Part shown: one piece after another, positions 9,052-20,000 of the stretch
Layout: every line of letters starts with the position of its first letter
How positions within the stretch are numbered: position 1 is the first letter of the stretch
Origin: CAILZL01 sp963791615
GTDB lineage: Bacteria; Pseudomonadota; Gammaproteobacteria; Steroidobacterales; Steroidobacteraceae
DNA: 64,000 bases
Assembly (NCBI GenBank): GCA_963791615.1
Contig: CAWBTE010000006.1
Span: 124,001 to 188,000, forward strand
Direction of reading: 5' to 3'
The notes under the pieces: generated by a model
Databases searched by the model: none
Told to the model about the DNA's origin: nothing
The model's input: the letters and a program-made list of their open reading frames with translations, nothing else
Made by a program: the position numbers and the translations under genes

Positions 9052-10617
9052 ATGGCCCATACGCCCTCCAGTCTCGCCTCGCCCAGCAAGGCCACCACAA
9101 TCAAACAGGCTGACGTCATCCAGAGCGTTGCCGACGCGCTGCAATACATTTCGTACTACCACTCGCCGGATTTCATCAAGGCGATGGCCGCTGCTTATGA
9201 GAAAGAAGAAAGCCCGGCCGCCAAGGATGCCATCAAACAGATTCTGGTGAACTCGCGTATGTGCGCCGAAGGTCATCGGCCGATCTGTCAGGACACCGGC
9301 ATCGTCACCGTGTTCTGCAAGGTGGGTATGCAGGTGCGCTGGGCAGACGCCACCATGACGCTGGATGACATGATCAACGAAGGCGTGCGCCGCGCTTATA
9401 ACCTGCCGGACAACTTGCTGCGCGCGTCAATCGTGTCGCCGCCCGCCTTCGGCCGCAAGAACACCAGGGACAACACGCCTGCTGTCATTCACACCGAAAT
9501 CGTGGCCGGCAATGTGCTGGAAATTTCCGTAGCAGCGAAAGGCGGCGGTTCAGAAAACAAATCCAAACTCGGCATGCTCAATCCTTCGGACTCCATTGTG
9601 GATTTTGTCTGCGAAATGATTCCGAAAATGGGCGCTGGCTGGTGTCCGCCCGGCGTGTTAGGCATCGGCATCGGTGGCACGGCGGAGAAAGCCATGGTCA
9701 TGGCCAAGGAGTCGCTGCTGCAACACATCGACATCGCCGAAGTACGTGCTCGCGGCCCACAGAACGACATCGAAAAACTGCGTCTGGAAATCATGGATCG
9801 TGTCAACGCACTGGGTGTGGGTGCGCAGGGTCTCGGTGGGCTGACCACGGTGCTGGATGTAAAAATCATTGACTACCCGACGCATGCCGCATCGCTGCCG
9901 GTCGCCATCATTCCCAACTGCGCCGCCACGCGCCATGCGCACTTCGTACTGGATGGCTCCGGCCCTGCACATCTCGAAGCACCGGACATGAATGTCTGGC
10001 CGAAACTGACTTATGAAGCCACACCGGATGCACGCCGCGTGGACTTGGACACATTAACCAAGGATCAGGTGGCAACGTGGCAGCCCGGTGAACGTATTCT
10101 GCTCAACGGCAAGATGCTCACCGGCCGCGATGCCGCACACAAACGCATCTGCGATCTGCTGGAAGCCGGCAAGCCGCTACCGGAAGGTCTGGATTTCACC
10201 AACCGCGTCATCTACTACGTCGGCCCGGTTGACCCGGTGGGCAATGAAGTAGTCGGCCCGGCCGGCCCTACCACCGCAACCCGCATGGACAAATTCACCG
10301 AGACCATGCTCGGCAAGGCCGGCCTGATCGCCATGATCGGCAAATCCGAACGCGGCGATGCAGCCATTGAAGTCATCAAGCAACACAAGGCGGCGTACCT
10401 GATGGCGGTGGGTGGTTCGGCTTATCTGGTCTCGAAAGCAATCCGCTCCAGCCGTGTAGTGGCTTTCCCCGAACTGGGCATGGAAGCGGTGTATGAGTTT
10501 GAAGTGAAAGATATGCCGGTCACCGTCGCAGTCGATGCCAAGGGTGAATCGGTGCACACCACCGGCCCGGCGAAGTGGAAGGCGAAGATTGCGGGAATAC
10601 CCGTCGCAGTAGAATAA
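9052..10617 (+). CDS. Class I (iron-sulfur) fumarate hydratase
   Basis: About 521 residues from the ATG at 9052. The cluster-binding cysteines are recognisable in RPICQDTGIV, IPNCAATRH and HKRICDLL. The N-terminal alpha domain has AAKGGGSENKSKL, and the C-terminal beta domain has YYVGPVDPVGNEVVGPAGPT and GKAGLIAMIGKSERG. The single-polypeptide form matches FumA/FumB. It hydrates fumarate to malate in the TCA cycle. The reading frame continues upstream to 8965, but that extension is not family-like. REP palindromes follow the stop and may stabilise or end the transcript. Confidence 0.96.
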   Translation: MAHTPSSLASPSKATTIKQADVIQSVADALQYISYYHSPDFIKAMAAAYEKEESPAAKDAIKQILVNSRMCAEGHRPICQDTGIVTVFCKVGMQVRWADATMTLDDMINEGVRRAYNLPDNLLRASIVSPPAFGRKNTRDNTPAVIHTEIVAGNVLEISVAAKGGGSENKSKLGMLNPSDSIVDFVCEMIPKMGAGWCPPGVLGIGIGGTAEKAMVMAKESLLQHIDIAEVRARGPQNDIEKLRLEIMDRVNALGVGAQGLGGLTTVLDVKIIDYPTHAASLPVAIIPNCAATRHAHFVLDGSGPAHLEAPDMNVWPKLTYEATPDARRVDLDTLTKDQVATWQPGERILLNGKMLTGRDAAHKRICDLLEAGKPLPEGLDFTNRVIYYVGPVDPVGNEVVGPAGPTTATRMDKFTETMLGKAGLIAMIGKSERGDAAIEVIKQHKAAYLMAVGGSAYLVSKAIRSSRVVAFPELGMEAVYEFEVKDMPVTVAVDAKGESVHTTGPAKWKAKIAGIPVAVE

Positions 10618-10623
10618 TTGCAA

Positions 10624-10725
10624 GGGGCGGTTCGCGAACCGCCCTATTTCTGCACGGATCGCTTGGTAGGGGTCGTTCGCGAACGACCCTCTTGTTTCAG
10701 GAGGACCGTTCACGAACGGCCCCTG
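10624..10725. repeat. Triple REP palindrome cluster between fumarase and RAYT
   Basis: Three REP units lie in a row at 10624-10644, 10667-10690 and about 10702-10725. The first has the palindrome GGGCGGTTCGCGAACCGCCC. The second has the variant GGGTCGTTCGCGAACGACCC preceded by TAG. The third is inverted and degenerate. Each can fold into a strong hairpin. The cluster immediately precedes the RAYT gene, the usual arrangement for a RAYT with its cognate REPs. Confidence 0.93.
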
Positions 10726-10740
10726 CGAAAAGGAAATTTC

Positions 10741-11337
10741 ATGGACGAAAGCACACCGCGTCGTCGCGCACTGCGACTACACAATTACGACTACACCCAA
10801 TCCGGCGCCTACTTCGTCACGCTCTGCATTCAAGGCAGAACCTGCTTGCTTGGCGACATTGTTGACAACGCTATGCATCTGAACGAATCCGGACGTGTCG
10901 TTTCTGAAGCATGGCAATGGCTACCACAACAGTATCCGTACGTCGCCCTGGACAGCTTTGTCGTGATGCCGAATCATTTGCATGGCATTTTGGTGATTGA
11001 TTGTTCAGCGAGTGATTTGCGTGGAATGCAGATCAGAGGTTCCACCGCCACCGTAGGGGTCGTTCGTGAACGACCCTCCTCGATCTTTTCTGAGGGCGGT
11101 TCGCGAACCGCCCCTACGAAGATCAAACCACTCGGGGGGTTGATTGCTGCATTCAAAACAGTATCTACCAAGTCGATCAACGTCCTGCAGAACACGCCCG
11201 GTGTAACACTATGGCAGCGCAACTACTACGAACACGTGATCCGCAATGAAGGCGACTTACAGCGGATACGTGAATACATTCAAAACAATCCAGCCCAATG
11301 GGCGCTGGACAAAGAGAACCCGGATCGAATCAAATAA
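10741..11337 (+). CDS. RAYT: REP-associated tyrosine transposase (Y1/HUH family)
   Basis: About 198 residues from the ATG at 10741 (MDESTPRRRALRLHNYDY). The HUH motif is in MPNHLHGILV. The C-terminal LWQRNYYEHVIRNE and REYIQNNPAQW are typical of this Y1 transposase family and include the candidate catalytic tyrosine. RAYTs bind and cleave REP sequences and are single-copy domesticated transposases thought to spread REPs. The gene is flanked by REPs on both sides and carries an inverted REP pair (11053-11117) in frame, adding roughly 20 residues (VGVVRERP...GGSRTAPT) between the HUH motif and the tyrosine. An AAAAGGAA purine tract precedes the start. Confidence 0.92.
   Translation: MDESTPRRRALRLHNYDYTQSGAYFVTLCIQGRTCLLGDIVDNAMHLNESGRVVSEAWQWLPQQYPYVALDSFVVMPNHLHGILVIDCSASDLRGMQIRGSTATVGVVRERPSSIFSEGGSRTAPTKIKPLGGLIAAFKTVSTKSINVLQNTPGVTLWQRNYYEHVIRNEGDLQRIREYIQNNPAQWALDKENPDRIK
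11053..11117. repeat. Inverted REP pair inside the RAYT reading frame
   Basis: Two REP units face each other: GTAGGGG-headed unit at 11053-11077 and its inverted partner ending CCCCTAC at 11093-11117, with about 15 bases between. The pair keeps the RAYT frame open and is translated. It falls between the two conserved blocks of the protein, in a region that varies in this family. Confidence 0.93.
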
Positions 11338-11350
11338 AAATTCGTTGTAA

Positions 11351-11370
11351 GGCTGGTTCGCGAACCGCCC
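11351..11370. repeat. Single degenerate REP unit downstream of RAYT
   Basis: One unit, GGCTGGTTCGCGAACCGCCC, with a mismatch in the left arm and no GTAG head. It lies 13 bases after the RAYT stop and just where the integron-integrase relic loses homology. Confidence 0.85.
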
Positions 11371-11377
11371 TCCTGAT

Positions 11378-11504
11378 CTCGCAAAGTCGAATGCGCCGCT
11401 CGACTCGCAACAGACCAACGATGTGACTCGGCCACCCTGGCTTGCTTGAGAAGCTCGATGTAGCGATCCCAGAACCGGGATTTGGCTGCCTTTTCCAATG
11501 GCAT
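11378..11504 (-). pseudogene. 5' fragment of an integron integrase (IntI-type tyrosine recombinase)
   Basis: The translation from ATG 11504 gives KSRFWDRYIELLKQ followed by RWSVASRA. This resembles the N-terminal FWDxYIxLL...RWYVxxAE segment found in many environmental integron integrases. The start has a good AAGGAG about 7 bases upstream. Homology stops after about 40 residues, next to the REP at 11351 and the RAYT gene, so the catalytic domain is missing. I infer that the integrase was truncated by the RAYT/REP insertion or a linked deletion. The fragment is short, so the assignment is tentative. Confidence 0.45.
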
Positions 11505-11590
11505 GGCATTGCTCCTTGTCGGTGGATAGTCCTTTACAAACGTGGCCTTAGCCCAAACATTGCCGGCATTACATTCAAGTGTTATACAGA

Positions 11591-11637
11591 CGCCGTCTAA
11601 TTAATTATTCAAGAATCTGTCTATTTAACTGTTAGCG
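11591..11637. other. Possible degenerate attI/attC-like recombination site
   Basis: Starting at GTCTAATTAATTATTCAAG, the segment resembles the 5' half of many attC sites (TCTAACAATTCATTCAAG). It ends with TTTAACTGTTAGCG, similar to the 3' core. It lies on the upstream side of the integrase relic, where attI and the first cassette would be expected. Core motifs are imperfect, so this is a weak call. Confidence 0.25.
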
Positions 11638-11991
11638 TTCATGAGGAATTCGACCAACATTCAACGATTGATATTGTCAGCGGTGCGACACACTGCGTCT
11701 GTTCCTTCCCGCCTGGAGATTCGCTGTCGCATTGTTCTTTTCGGTGCCTATTGCCGCTCTCTGACGTATTCGGGAGTGTACTGCGTTGTACTTGTGGTTC
11801 AAGTCTTTCGCATTAGCTGGCACTACGCTCAACAGTCACCGTGCGTAGTGCTACGCGCGCTCCGGCGAATTGTGCGAGCAATCGTCTGATTAATGCTTGT
11901 TCCGTTCGCCATCATGGATGCCTGCGTTGACGACTCCTGGGTTTGGCTCGCGCTGGGATTGCCCCCATGCTGATGTCACTTTCCGTATGAC

Positions 11992-12084
11992 TGCTAACCA
12001 TCACATCAAATCGCATGTTGCGTTGCTCGCTCGACCGCTATCGGCTACGCTCCTTTGCGTCGGTTTACGTTCGAAACGTTGGGC
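11992..12084. other. Possible attC-like site ending in GTTGGGC
   Basis: The segment opens with TGCTAACCATCACATCAA and ends with GTTCGAAACGTTGGGC; the last seven bases match the GTTRRRY core. The middle is GC-rich and could fold. A short cassette-like reading frame (11641-11889, 82 residues, unrecognised) lies between this site and the previous one. No other gene is evident between 11505 and 12156, so the region may be the remains of a small cassette array. Confidence 0.28.
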
Positions 12085-12156
12085 ATGAAAAATCATGAGG
12101 TCTGAATGATCGGAGACATCGTTGGAGAGGTGGCTTTCCCCAAGCTGGGCATCGTG

Positions 12157-12219
12157 CAGGGGTCGTTCGCGAACGACCCTCCTCGTCTTTTCTGAGGGCG
12201 GTTCGCGAACCGCCCCTAC
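12157..12219. repeat. Inverted REP pair downstream of glgP
   Basis: Units at 12157-12180 (GGGTCGTTCGCGAACGACCC core) and 12194-12219 (GGGCGGTTCGCGAACCGCCC core, ending CCCCTAC) face each other. They lie 20 bases beyond the glgP stop, where the hairpins could act as a transcript end or 3' stabiliser. Confidence 0.93.
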
Positions 12220-12238
12220 GGTGATGGGCATCAGCCCA

Positions 12239-14756
12239 TCACTGCATGAACCCCGCTTTCACATCATCCTGTGACAGCAACTGGATCGGCACAGATTTGG
12301 CTTTCCAGATGTCGGTGCAGTACTCGCGGATGGAACGATCTGACGAGAACTTGCCGGTGCGCGCTGCATTGAGGATGGACATGCGCGTCCATTGATCCTT
12401 GTTGAGATACGCTGCCGAGACTTGTTGCTGGGCATCAACATAAGAAGCGAAGTCGGCGAACAGCAGGTAAGGATCGTGGTACATCAGGCCATCCACCAGG
12501 CCACGGAACAACTCGGTGTCGCCGCGCGAGAAGAAACCACCCCGTATCAGATCCATCACATCTTTCAGCTCCGGGTTTGAATGGTAGTAATCCTGCGGGC
12601 TATAGCCACGCGCCTTGAGGGCATACACCTCATCGGTTGCCAGACCAAACAGGAAGAAATTTTCAGCGCCCACTTCTTCGCGGATTTCCACATTGGCGCC
12701 ATCCAGCGTACCGATGGTCATGGCGCCATTCATGGAGAACTTCATGTTGCCGGTGCCGGAGGCTTCCTTGCCGGCAGTGGAAATCTGCTCGGACAGATCG
12801 GCCGCCGGATAAATCTTCTGGCCATTGGTGACATTGAAATTCGGCACAAACACCACTTTCAGCTGGTCGCGAATATCAGGATCGCGATTGATGACATCAC
12901 CCACTGAAGTAATCAGCTTGATCATCAGCTTGGCAACGTGATAACCGGGCGCCGCCTTGCCGCCGAAAATGAAAGTGCGCGGCGGGATGACCAGCTGCGG
13001 GTTCTGCTTCAGCTTGCGATACAGCGCAATGATGTGCAGCACGTTCAGGTGCTGGCGCTTGTATTCGTGAATACGTTTGACCTGCACATCGAACATTGAA
13101 TCCGGGTTGATGATGACGCCGGTGCGCTCCGCAATGATTTTGGCGAATTGCTCTTTATTGCTGCGCTTGATATCCCACCATGACTTGCGGAACGCAGCAT
13201 CTTCGACCAGCGGTTCCAGCTGCTTGAGTTCATCGAGATTCTTGATCCAGCCAGTGCCGATGGCATCGGATACCAGCGTGGTCAGCTTCGGGTTGGAGAG
13301 CACTACCCAGCGACGCGGCGTCACGCCATTGGTCTTGTTGCCGAACTTGTCAGGCCACAATTCATAGAAGTCCTTGAGTACATCCTGCTTGAGCAACTCC
13401 GAATGCAGTTCGGCGACACCATTGATGGTATGGCTGCCGACGCAGGCCAGATGCGCCATGCGCACATAACGTTCGCCATGCTCATTGATCAGCGACAGGC
13501 GCGACAGGCGCGCTTCATCGCCGAGAAACTTGATGCGTACTTCATCCATGAAGCGCACGTTGATTTCGTAAATGATTTCCAGGTGCCGTGGCAACACCTT
13601 GCGGAACAACTCCAGCGGCCACTGCTCCAGCGCTTCAGGCAGCAGCGTGTGATTGGTATAGGCGAAGGTGCGCTGGGTTATTTCCCAGGCATCATCCCAG
13701 GGCAGCACATACTCATCCACCAGCAGACGCATCAGCTCCGCGACTGAAATCGCCGGATGCGTGTCATTCAACTGCACCGCGAATTTTTCGTGGAAGCGTG
13801 ACAGCGGGATCTTCTGCACTTTCAGAATGCGCAACATGTCACGCAGCGAACAGGCGACAAAGAAATACTGCTGTTCCAGGCGCAGTTCCTTGCCGCGCGT
13901 CTGTTCGTCATTCGGGTACAGCACCTTGCTGATGTTTTCCGAAGTCGACTTTCTGGTTCACCGCACCGTAGTAGTCACCGCGATTGAACACCGCGAAATC
14001 GAATGACTCGGGCGCTTCCGATTTCCACAGGCGCAAGGTGTTCGCGGTGTTGTTGTGATAACCCAGGATCGGCGTGTCATAGGGAATGCCGATGACCGTT
14101 TTCTCCGGCACCCAGCGCACACGCATGCGGTCATGTTCGTCTATGTAGGATTCAGTATGGCCACCCAGCTTCACTTCCTGCGCCCACTCTGGCCGGGAAA
14201 TCTCCCAGGGATTGCCGAATTGCAACCACTTGTCGGTTTTCTCTGCCTGCCAGCCATCCACCAGTGATTGCTCGAAGATGCCGAATTCATAGCGAATGCC
14301 ATAACCCATCGCCGGCACTTCCAGCGTGGCCAGTGAATCGATGAAGCAGGCCGCTAGCCGGCCAAGACCGCCATTACCCAGTCCCGGCTCCGCTTCCTGC
14401 GCCAGCAACTCATCAAAGTTCAGGCCCAGTTCGCCGATGGCCTGCTTGACCTGATCATGAATACCCAGGTTGATGAGGTTATTGCCCAGATGTGGCCCCA
14501 TCAGGAATTCCGCAGACAGATAACACACGGTGCGTGAACCCTGCTGGGTATAGGCAGCGGCCGTGCTGATCCAGCGATGCAGCAAGCGGTCACGCACAGT
14601 GAAAGCCAGCGCCATGTAGTAATCGTGTTGGGTGGCCAGCGCCGGAAACTTGCCCTGTATGTAGAACAGGTTGTCGAGAAAGGCCCGCTTCAATGCGTCC
14701 TTGCCAAGCGCAGTACGGTCGTCTTCTACTACATGGAGGGGAGTTGCTGCGGTCAC
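12239..14756 (-). CDS. glgP: Glycogen/maltodextrin phosphorylase, interrupted by a +1 frameshift
   Basis: Two frames together make a phosphorylase of about 838 residues. The N-terminal part has CYLSAEFLMGPHLGNNL, EAEPGLGNGGLGRLAACF and YGIRYEFGIF. The C-terminal part has NDTHPAISVAEL, KTNGVTPRRW, the pyridoxal-phosphate region EASGTGNMKFSMNGA and TLDGANVEI. The join, expected as NQKVDSENISKVLYPND, needs one base removed near 13943. The start appears to be GTG at 14756. It releases glucose 1-phosphate from glycogen-type glucans. No other glycogen genes are adjacent. Confidence 0.93.
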
Positions 14757-14995
14757 TGTCGCGCCTGTTTCTGGTTAGCCGACGTTGGCTGAATTAAAGA
14801 AATGCAAGTTTCGTGCACATCATGGCCGGATTACAACCTCCCTGTTTGCCGATGTTTGCAAGCAGCTTGCCCTTTTACTTTGCATACCCTGATGCACTGC
14901 TGCACCAGCAATGACCATGAGAGTTGAGCGCCGCACGTTTAGCGGGCAGTGGTTATTAACCCGGCTAATGTCTGAATGGCGATGCGATCTCCTGT

Positions 14996-15075
14996 GTAGG
15001 GGCGGCTCGCGAGCCGCCCTCTTGTGCCTTTTGTGCCTTAGAATCCAGAGAAGGACGGCTCACGTCGCCCCTACG
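14996..15075. repeat. REP pair (one unit degenerate) between glgP and allophanate hydrolase genes
   Basis: The unit at 14996-15020 has GGGCGGCTCGCGAGCCGCCC, a compensated variant in which both arms changed. The inverted partner at 15052-15075 is degenerate (ACGGCTCACGTCGCCCCTAC). The rest of 14757-15102, upstream of glgP and downstream of the allophanate hydrolase gene, shows no gene. Confidence 0.85.
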
Positions 15076-15102
15076 TCGGATAAGGCTGTCCCGCCGTATT
15101 AA

Positions 15103-16924
15103 TTAAGTCCGACAGGCTGCCAGATAGGCACGCCAGCTGCCAAAGCCGGAAATATCCCGCGCCGCCGCAGTGGCGTAGCGTTCACACAGGAAGCCGGCAA
15201 CCTGCGATCCATCTTCGAGTTGCACCTGGCCGATGCACAGCGGCGCCGGAATGCCGGCCATGAAACTACCCCACTGCGAGTTCGGCAAAGCCCAGACTTC
15301 AACTTCAATCTGCACGCCGTCGCGTTCTGCTCGCACCAGACCCGGACGATGTGGTGGTCCACCGGGCAAGGCAAAGAACCGGTAGTGACTGGCCGTGCGG
15401 GTGCGCTGCAGCAGATAGCCGCCTCGATCAGTCAGCTGACCATTCAGGGGCAGACCCTGCATGTGCGCGCCACACACAACCATGGCGCGATAGTCCGGCA
15501 ATAACGCGGGCAGAGACTGCGCAGGCAAGGGCCACTGCGTGGCGCCCACGGTACTGACACTGACACGCTGCAAGCGATCAGCGATGCGTAACAACGCTTC
15601 GTCAGTATCACGTCCGGCAAACAGCGTGACGCCGAATGGCAAGCCATCGCGCCGGAACCCGGAAGGCACGGCGACCGCTGCCAGATCCAGCAGGTTCATG
15701 AAATTGGTGTAGTAACCCAGATTGGAATTCAGCTTGATCGGCTCAGCATCCAGTTCCGCGATGCGATAGATCGTACCGGCAGTGGGCGTCATGAAGACAT
15801 CGGCTTGTGTTATCAACAGATCAGCGGCGCGCTTCAATTCCTGCAAGCGATACTGCGCCTGAAAGGTTTGCACCGCCGTACGACCATGCGCCCCCAGGGT
15901 GATCGCGCGCGTCACCGGATGGATTACTTCGGGTTGTGTCTCGATCAATGATTCGATAGCCGCATAACGTTCGGCTACCCACGGCCCGGCATACAACAGG
16001 CCGGCGGTTTCCAGCAGTGGCGAGAAATCCACTTCAATACACTGCCCGCCCAGCGACTCAACATTGCGTCGCGCAACTTCGAACAGGCGTGCATATTCGT
16101 GATCGCCAAAAAATTGTAGCTGATCGGCGCGCGGCACTCCGATACGCAGGGAATCGCGCTGCATTTTTCCCGATGCACAGGCAGTCTGTACCTGACGCGA
16201 CCAGGGGTCCGTGACGTCATGGCCCTGCGCCACCTGCAACACACTGGCCGCATCGACGGCGGTCAGTGCAAAAATGGAAATGCAGTCGATGCTGCGGCAA
16301 GCCGGCACCAGACCGGTGTTGCTCAAACGTCCACAACTCGGCTTGAGTCCGATCAGGTTGTTGAATGCCGCCGGCACACGACCTGAGCCTGCGGTGTCGG
16401 TGCCCAGTGAGAAACTGGCCAACCCCAGCGCCACAGCCAGCGCCGAGCCAGAACTGGAACCACCCGAAACATATTCGGGATTGAAGCTGTTCCTGCCGGC
16501 GCCATGCGGCGAACGCGTGCCCACCAGACCGGTGGCGAATTGATCCATGTTGGTCTTGCCCAGGGGAATGGCGCCCGCATCCATCAGCTTCTGCACCACC
16601 GTTGCCGACACAGCCGGGGTGTAAGCGAAGGCCGGACAGCCTGCCGTGGTTGGCACCTGCGCCAGGTCAATGTTGTCCTTGATCACAAACGGCACGCCAT
16701 ACAGCGGCAGTTCCTGCATGGACTTGCCCTGCAATGCAGTTACATGATGCCATGACCTGCTGTGCGGACAGGCGTGTGATCCACACATGGTGTTCAGGCG
16801 CCTGATCGATACGTTGCAACAGACGCGTAAAAAACGCCTCCGGCGTAATGCGTCCGGTGCGATACGCGGTAAGCAATTCACTGATCACCAGCGAGGGAAA
16901 ATTATCAGCCATGTCTTTAATCAT
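15103..16924 (-). CDS. atzF: Allophanate hydrolase, interrupted by a +1 frameshift
   Basis: An amidase-signature enzyme plus C-terminal domain, about 606 residues. The N-terminus (ADNFPSLVISELLTAYRTG; ATG 16924 or 16912) is in one frame. The rest starts at LPLYGVPFVIKDNID, with catalytic lysine in that block and the serine-rich EYVSGGSSSGSALAVA. The C-terminal 130 residues match the second domain of allophanate hydrolases (GLVRAERDGVQIEVEVW). One extra base near 16745-16748 separates the frames. It splits allophanate to ammonia and CO2, the last step of the guanidine/urea route encoded upstream. Confidence 0.92.
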
Positions 16925-16930
16925 CTCTTC

Positions 16931-16997
16931 GTAGGGGTCGTTCGTGAACGGCCCTCTTCAACCCTCTACCAGAGGGCGGTTCACGAACCGCCCCTAC
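16931..16997. repeat. Inverted REP pair between carboxylase and allophanate hydrolase genes
   Basis: Units at 16931-16955 (GTAGGGGTCGTTCGTGAACG...) and 16972-16997 (ending CCGCCCCTAC) fill almost the whole gap between the two genes, 8 bases from the carboxylase stop. They could tune relative expression within the operon. Confidence 0.93.
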
Positions 16998-17005
16998 AGA
17001 AGCCA

Positions 17006-20000
17006 TTACCTTGCTGGCCGCACCACCGCAATGATTTCGCCAGCCAGCACCGATTTGCCTTTGGTACAGCGCAGTTCCACCAGTTCGCATACTTCATCCA
17101 CACTCACCGGAATCTCCATCTTCATGGCTTCCACCACCAGCAGCTCTGCATCGGCTTGCAACTGCTGCCCGACCCGGGCCGTGACCTGCCAGACACTGCC
17201 AGTCACTGGCGAAGCAATGCCCATGCAACCGGCCGGAACATCACTGACTTCGCCTGCGGCCGGATCGCCTGTCTCGACTTCAGCAGTGAACTGACCGGCA
17301 TCGGCCCAGCGCTGACGCTCGGCTTCAAACGCGGCCTGCTGGGTGGCCTTGAATTGCGCAATGGAATCCTGATTGAGCGGCAAGCAGCTGTCGATAGTCA
17401 TGCAGGCGCAGTGTTGTGTCTTCGATGCGCAACTTGAAACGACCTTCAACGAAGTCCTCACGCAACTTGAGCAGCTCCTGCGCACTGACCGGATAAAAAC
17501 GAATCTGGTCAAAGAAGCGCAGCAGCCATTGCTTGCCCTCCTTGAAGTCCTGCGTCTGACGATAGCGATTCCACATCTGCACAGTGCGGCCCACAAACTG
17601 ATAACCACCCGGCCCTTCCATGCCATACACACACAGATAAGCACCACCGATACCCACGGCATTTTCCGGTGTCCAGGTTCGCGCCGGGTTGTACTTGGTA
17701 GTCACCAGTCGATGGCGTGGGTCCAGCGGCGTGGCCACCGGCGCACCCAGATACACATCGCCCAGTCCCAGCACCAGATAGCTGGCCTCGAACACAATGC
17801 GATAGACATCTTCGATGGAGTCCAGCCCGTTGATGCGCCGGATGAACTCGATGTTGCTCGGGACACCAGGGCGCATCGGCGCGTACCGACTGCATGTATT
17901 TTTCGATGGCCAGTTGTGTTGCCGGATCGTCCCAGGACAAGGGCAGATGCACGATGCGACTCTCAACCTCGATGTCATCCACCGCTGGCAGCTGTGCTTC
18001 GAGCTCGACCAGCAGCGCCAGCAACTGCTGACTGCGAAATCACCCGCGAATCGTAGTGCACCTGCAGGGAGCGTATTCCGGGTGTCAGTTCCAGCACACC
18101 CGGCACGGCCTGTTGCTGCAATGCCTGCATCAACACATGCACGCGGAACCGCAATTCGAGATCCAGCACCTGTTCGCCGTATTCAACCAGCAGATAGGCA
18201 TCACCAGCCTGACGATAGCAGACCGCTGGTCATGTTTCCGCCAGATGGCTGAGACAACAAGACAGGCGTTATCGTCGGGGCGGTTCGCGAACCGCCCTGC
18301 CTTGATCCGGATTCACCAGAGGGCGGTTCACGAACCGCCCCGACGGTGGCAATGGCATGCTCCATCGACTGCTGCAGACGTACTGCCTGCTCATAGTTTA
18401 TGCAATGAAACTCAATGGTATCGCCCGGCTTGAGCTGGCCCATCTTCCACAGCTCAGCCTGCACAAGGGTGACCGGACAGACGAAGCCACCCAGACTGGG
18501 ACCATCAGGACCGAGTATGACCGGCATGTCGCCGGTGAAATCCACCGCGCCGATGGCATAGGCATTGTCATGAATGTTGGAGGGATGCAGGCCGGCTTCA
18601 CCCCCATCGCGACGCGCCCATTGCGGCTTGGGACCAATCAAGCGCACACCGGTACGACTGGAGTTGTAATGCACCTGCCAATCGCGTGCTGAAGAAAGTA
18701 TCGATGTCCGGCTGCGTGAAAAAGTCCGGTGCGCCATGCGGACCGTACATGACCGCAATGCGCCAGTGCGATGCGTATTGCGGAATTAGTTCGGCCGGGA
18801 TTATCTGGTGAGTCACGGCATTGACTGCACCTTTGTTTACGCGCAGCACATCACCGACACGCAATGCACGTCCGCCATGACCACCAAACTGTCCCAGCGT
18901 GAAGGTGGCGCAGCTGCCCATGTACTTCGGCGCATCAAACCCGCCCTGCACTGCCAGATAGCTGCGCTGGCCCGCACCGTGAATGCCACGCAGTTTCAGC
19001 ACAGCGCCGCGTTTCACTGTCACGGGTTGCCAGTACGGCACCGTCACCCCATCCAGCTCAGCGCGCATGTGAGCGCCGGTCAGTGCAATCACGGTATCCA
19101 GATTGAACTTGAGCGTCGGCCCGGTCACCGTCAATTCCAGCGCCGCAGCACTCTGGTCATTGCCCAGCATGCGATTGGCCAGACGGAAGGCGTAATGATC
19201 CATCGGGCCTGATGGCGGCACGCCAATATCCCAATACCCCACCCGCCCCGGATAATCCTGTAAACACGACTGCGTACCGGCCTGCAACACTTCAAGGGTG
19301 GCCGAATGAAACACTTTGCTGCCCAGATAACGCGTGTACTGCGCGCCACTGACAAACACCGGATCAGCCAGCACATCACGCAAGTAGTCAAGATTGGTTT
19401 CGATGCCATACACCCGTGTTTCAGCCAGTGCTTGTTGCAGCCGTTCACTGGCCTGTTCACGCGTCGGTGCATGGCTGATGAGCTTGGCCAGCATGGGATC
19501 GTAGTACGACGATACCTCGGTGCCGGTACGCACCCAGGTGTCTACTCTTATATCGCCGCCAAATTGCACTTCGGTCAGCAATCCGCTCGAAGGACGAAAA
19601 CCACGCGCCGGATCTTCGGCATACAGGCGCACCTGGATGGCATGTCCCTGCGGCTGGTGACGATACGCGCGCAACATGCGGCTATCACCCGCCGCTACCC
19701 GCACCATCCATTCCACCAGATCCACACCCGTGACCTGTTCGGTCACGCCATGCTCCACCTGCAGCCGCGTATTTACTTCCAGAAAATAAAACTGTTCGCT
19801 GCTGATGTCGTAAACAAACTCAACGGTGCCGGCTGATTGATAGTTGACTGACTGCGCCAGTCGCACCGCACTGGCCATCAGCCCGGCGCGCACGCTGTCT
19901 GTCAGGCCCGGCGCCGGCGTTTCTTCCACCACTTTCTGGTTGCGTCGCTGCAAGGAACAATCACGTTCACCCAGCGCCACCACCTGGCCATGACCATCAC

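Noticed and set aside
11641..12088. Short plus-strand frames as definite cassette genes
   Set aside because: They lack ribosome-binding sites and recognisable domains; kept only as a remark under the attC-like sites.
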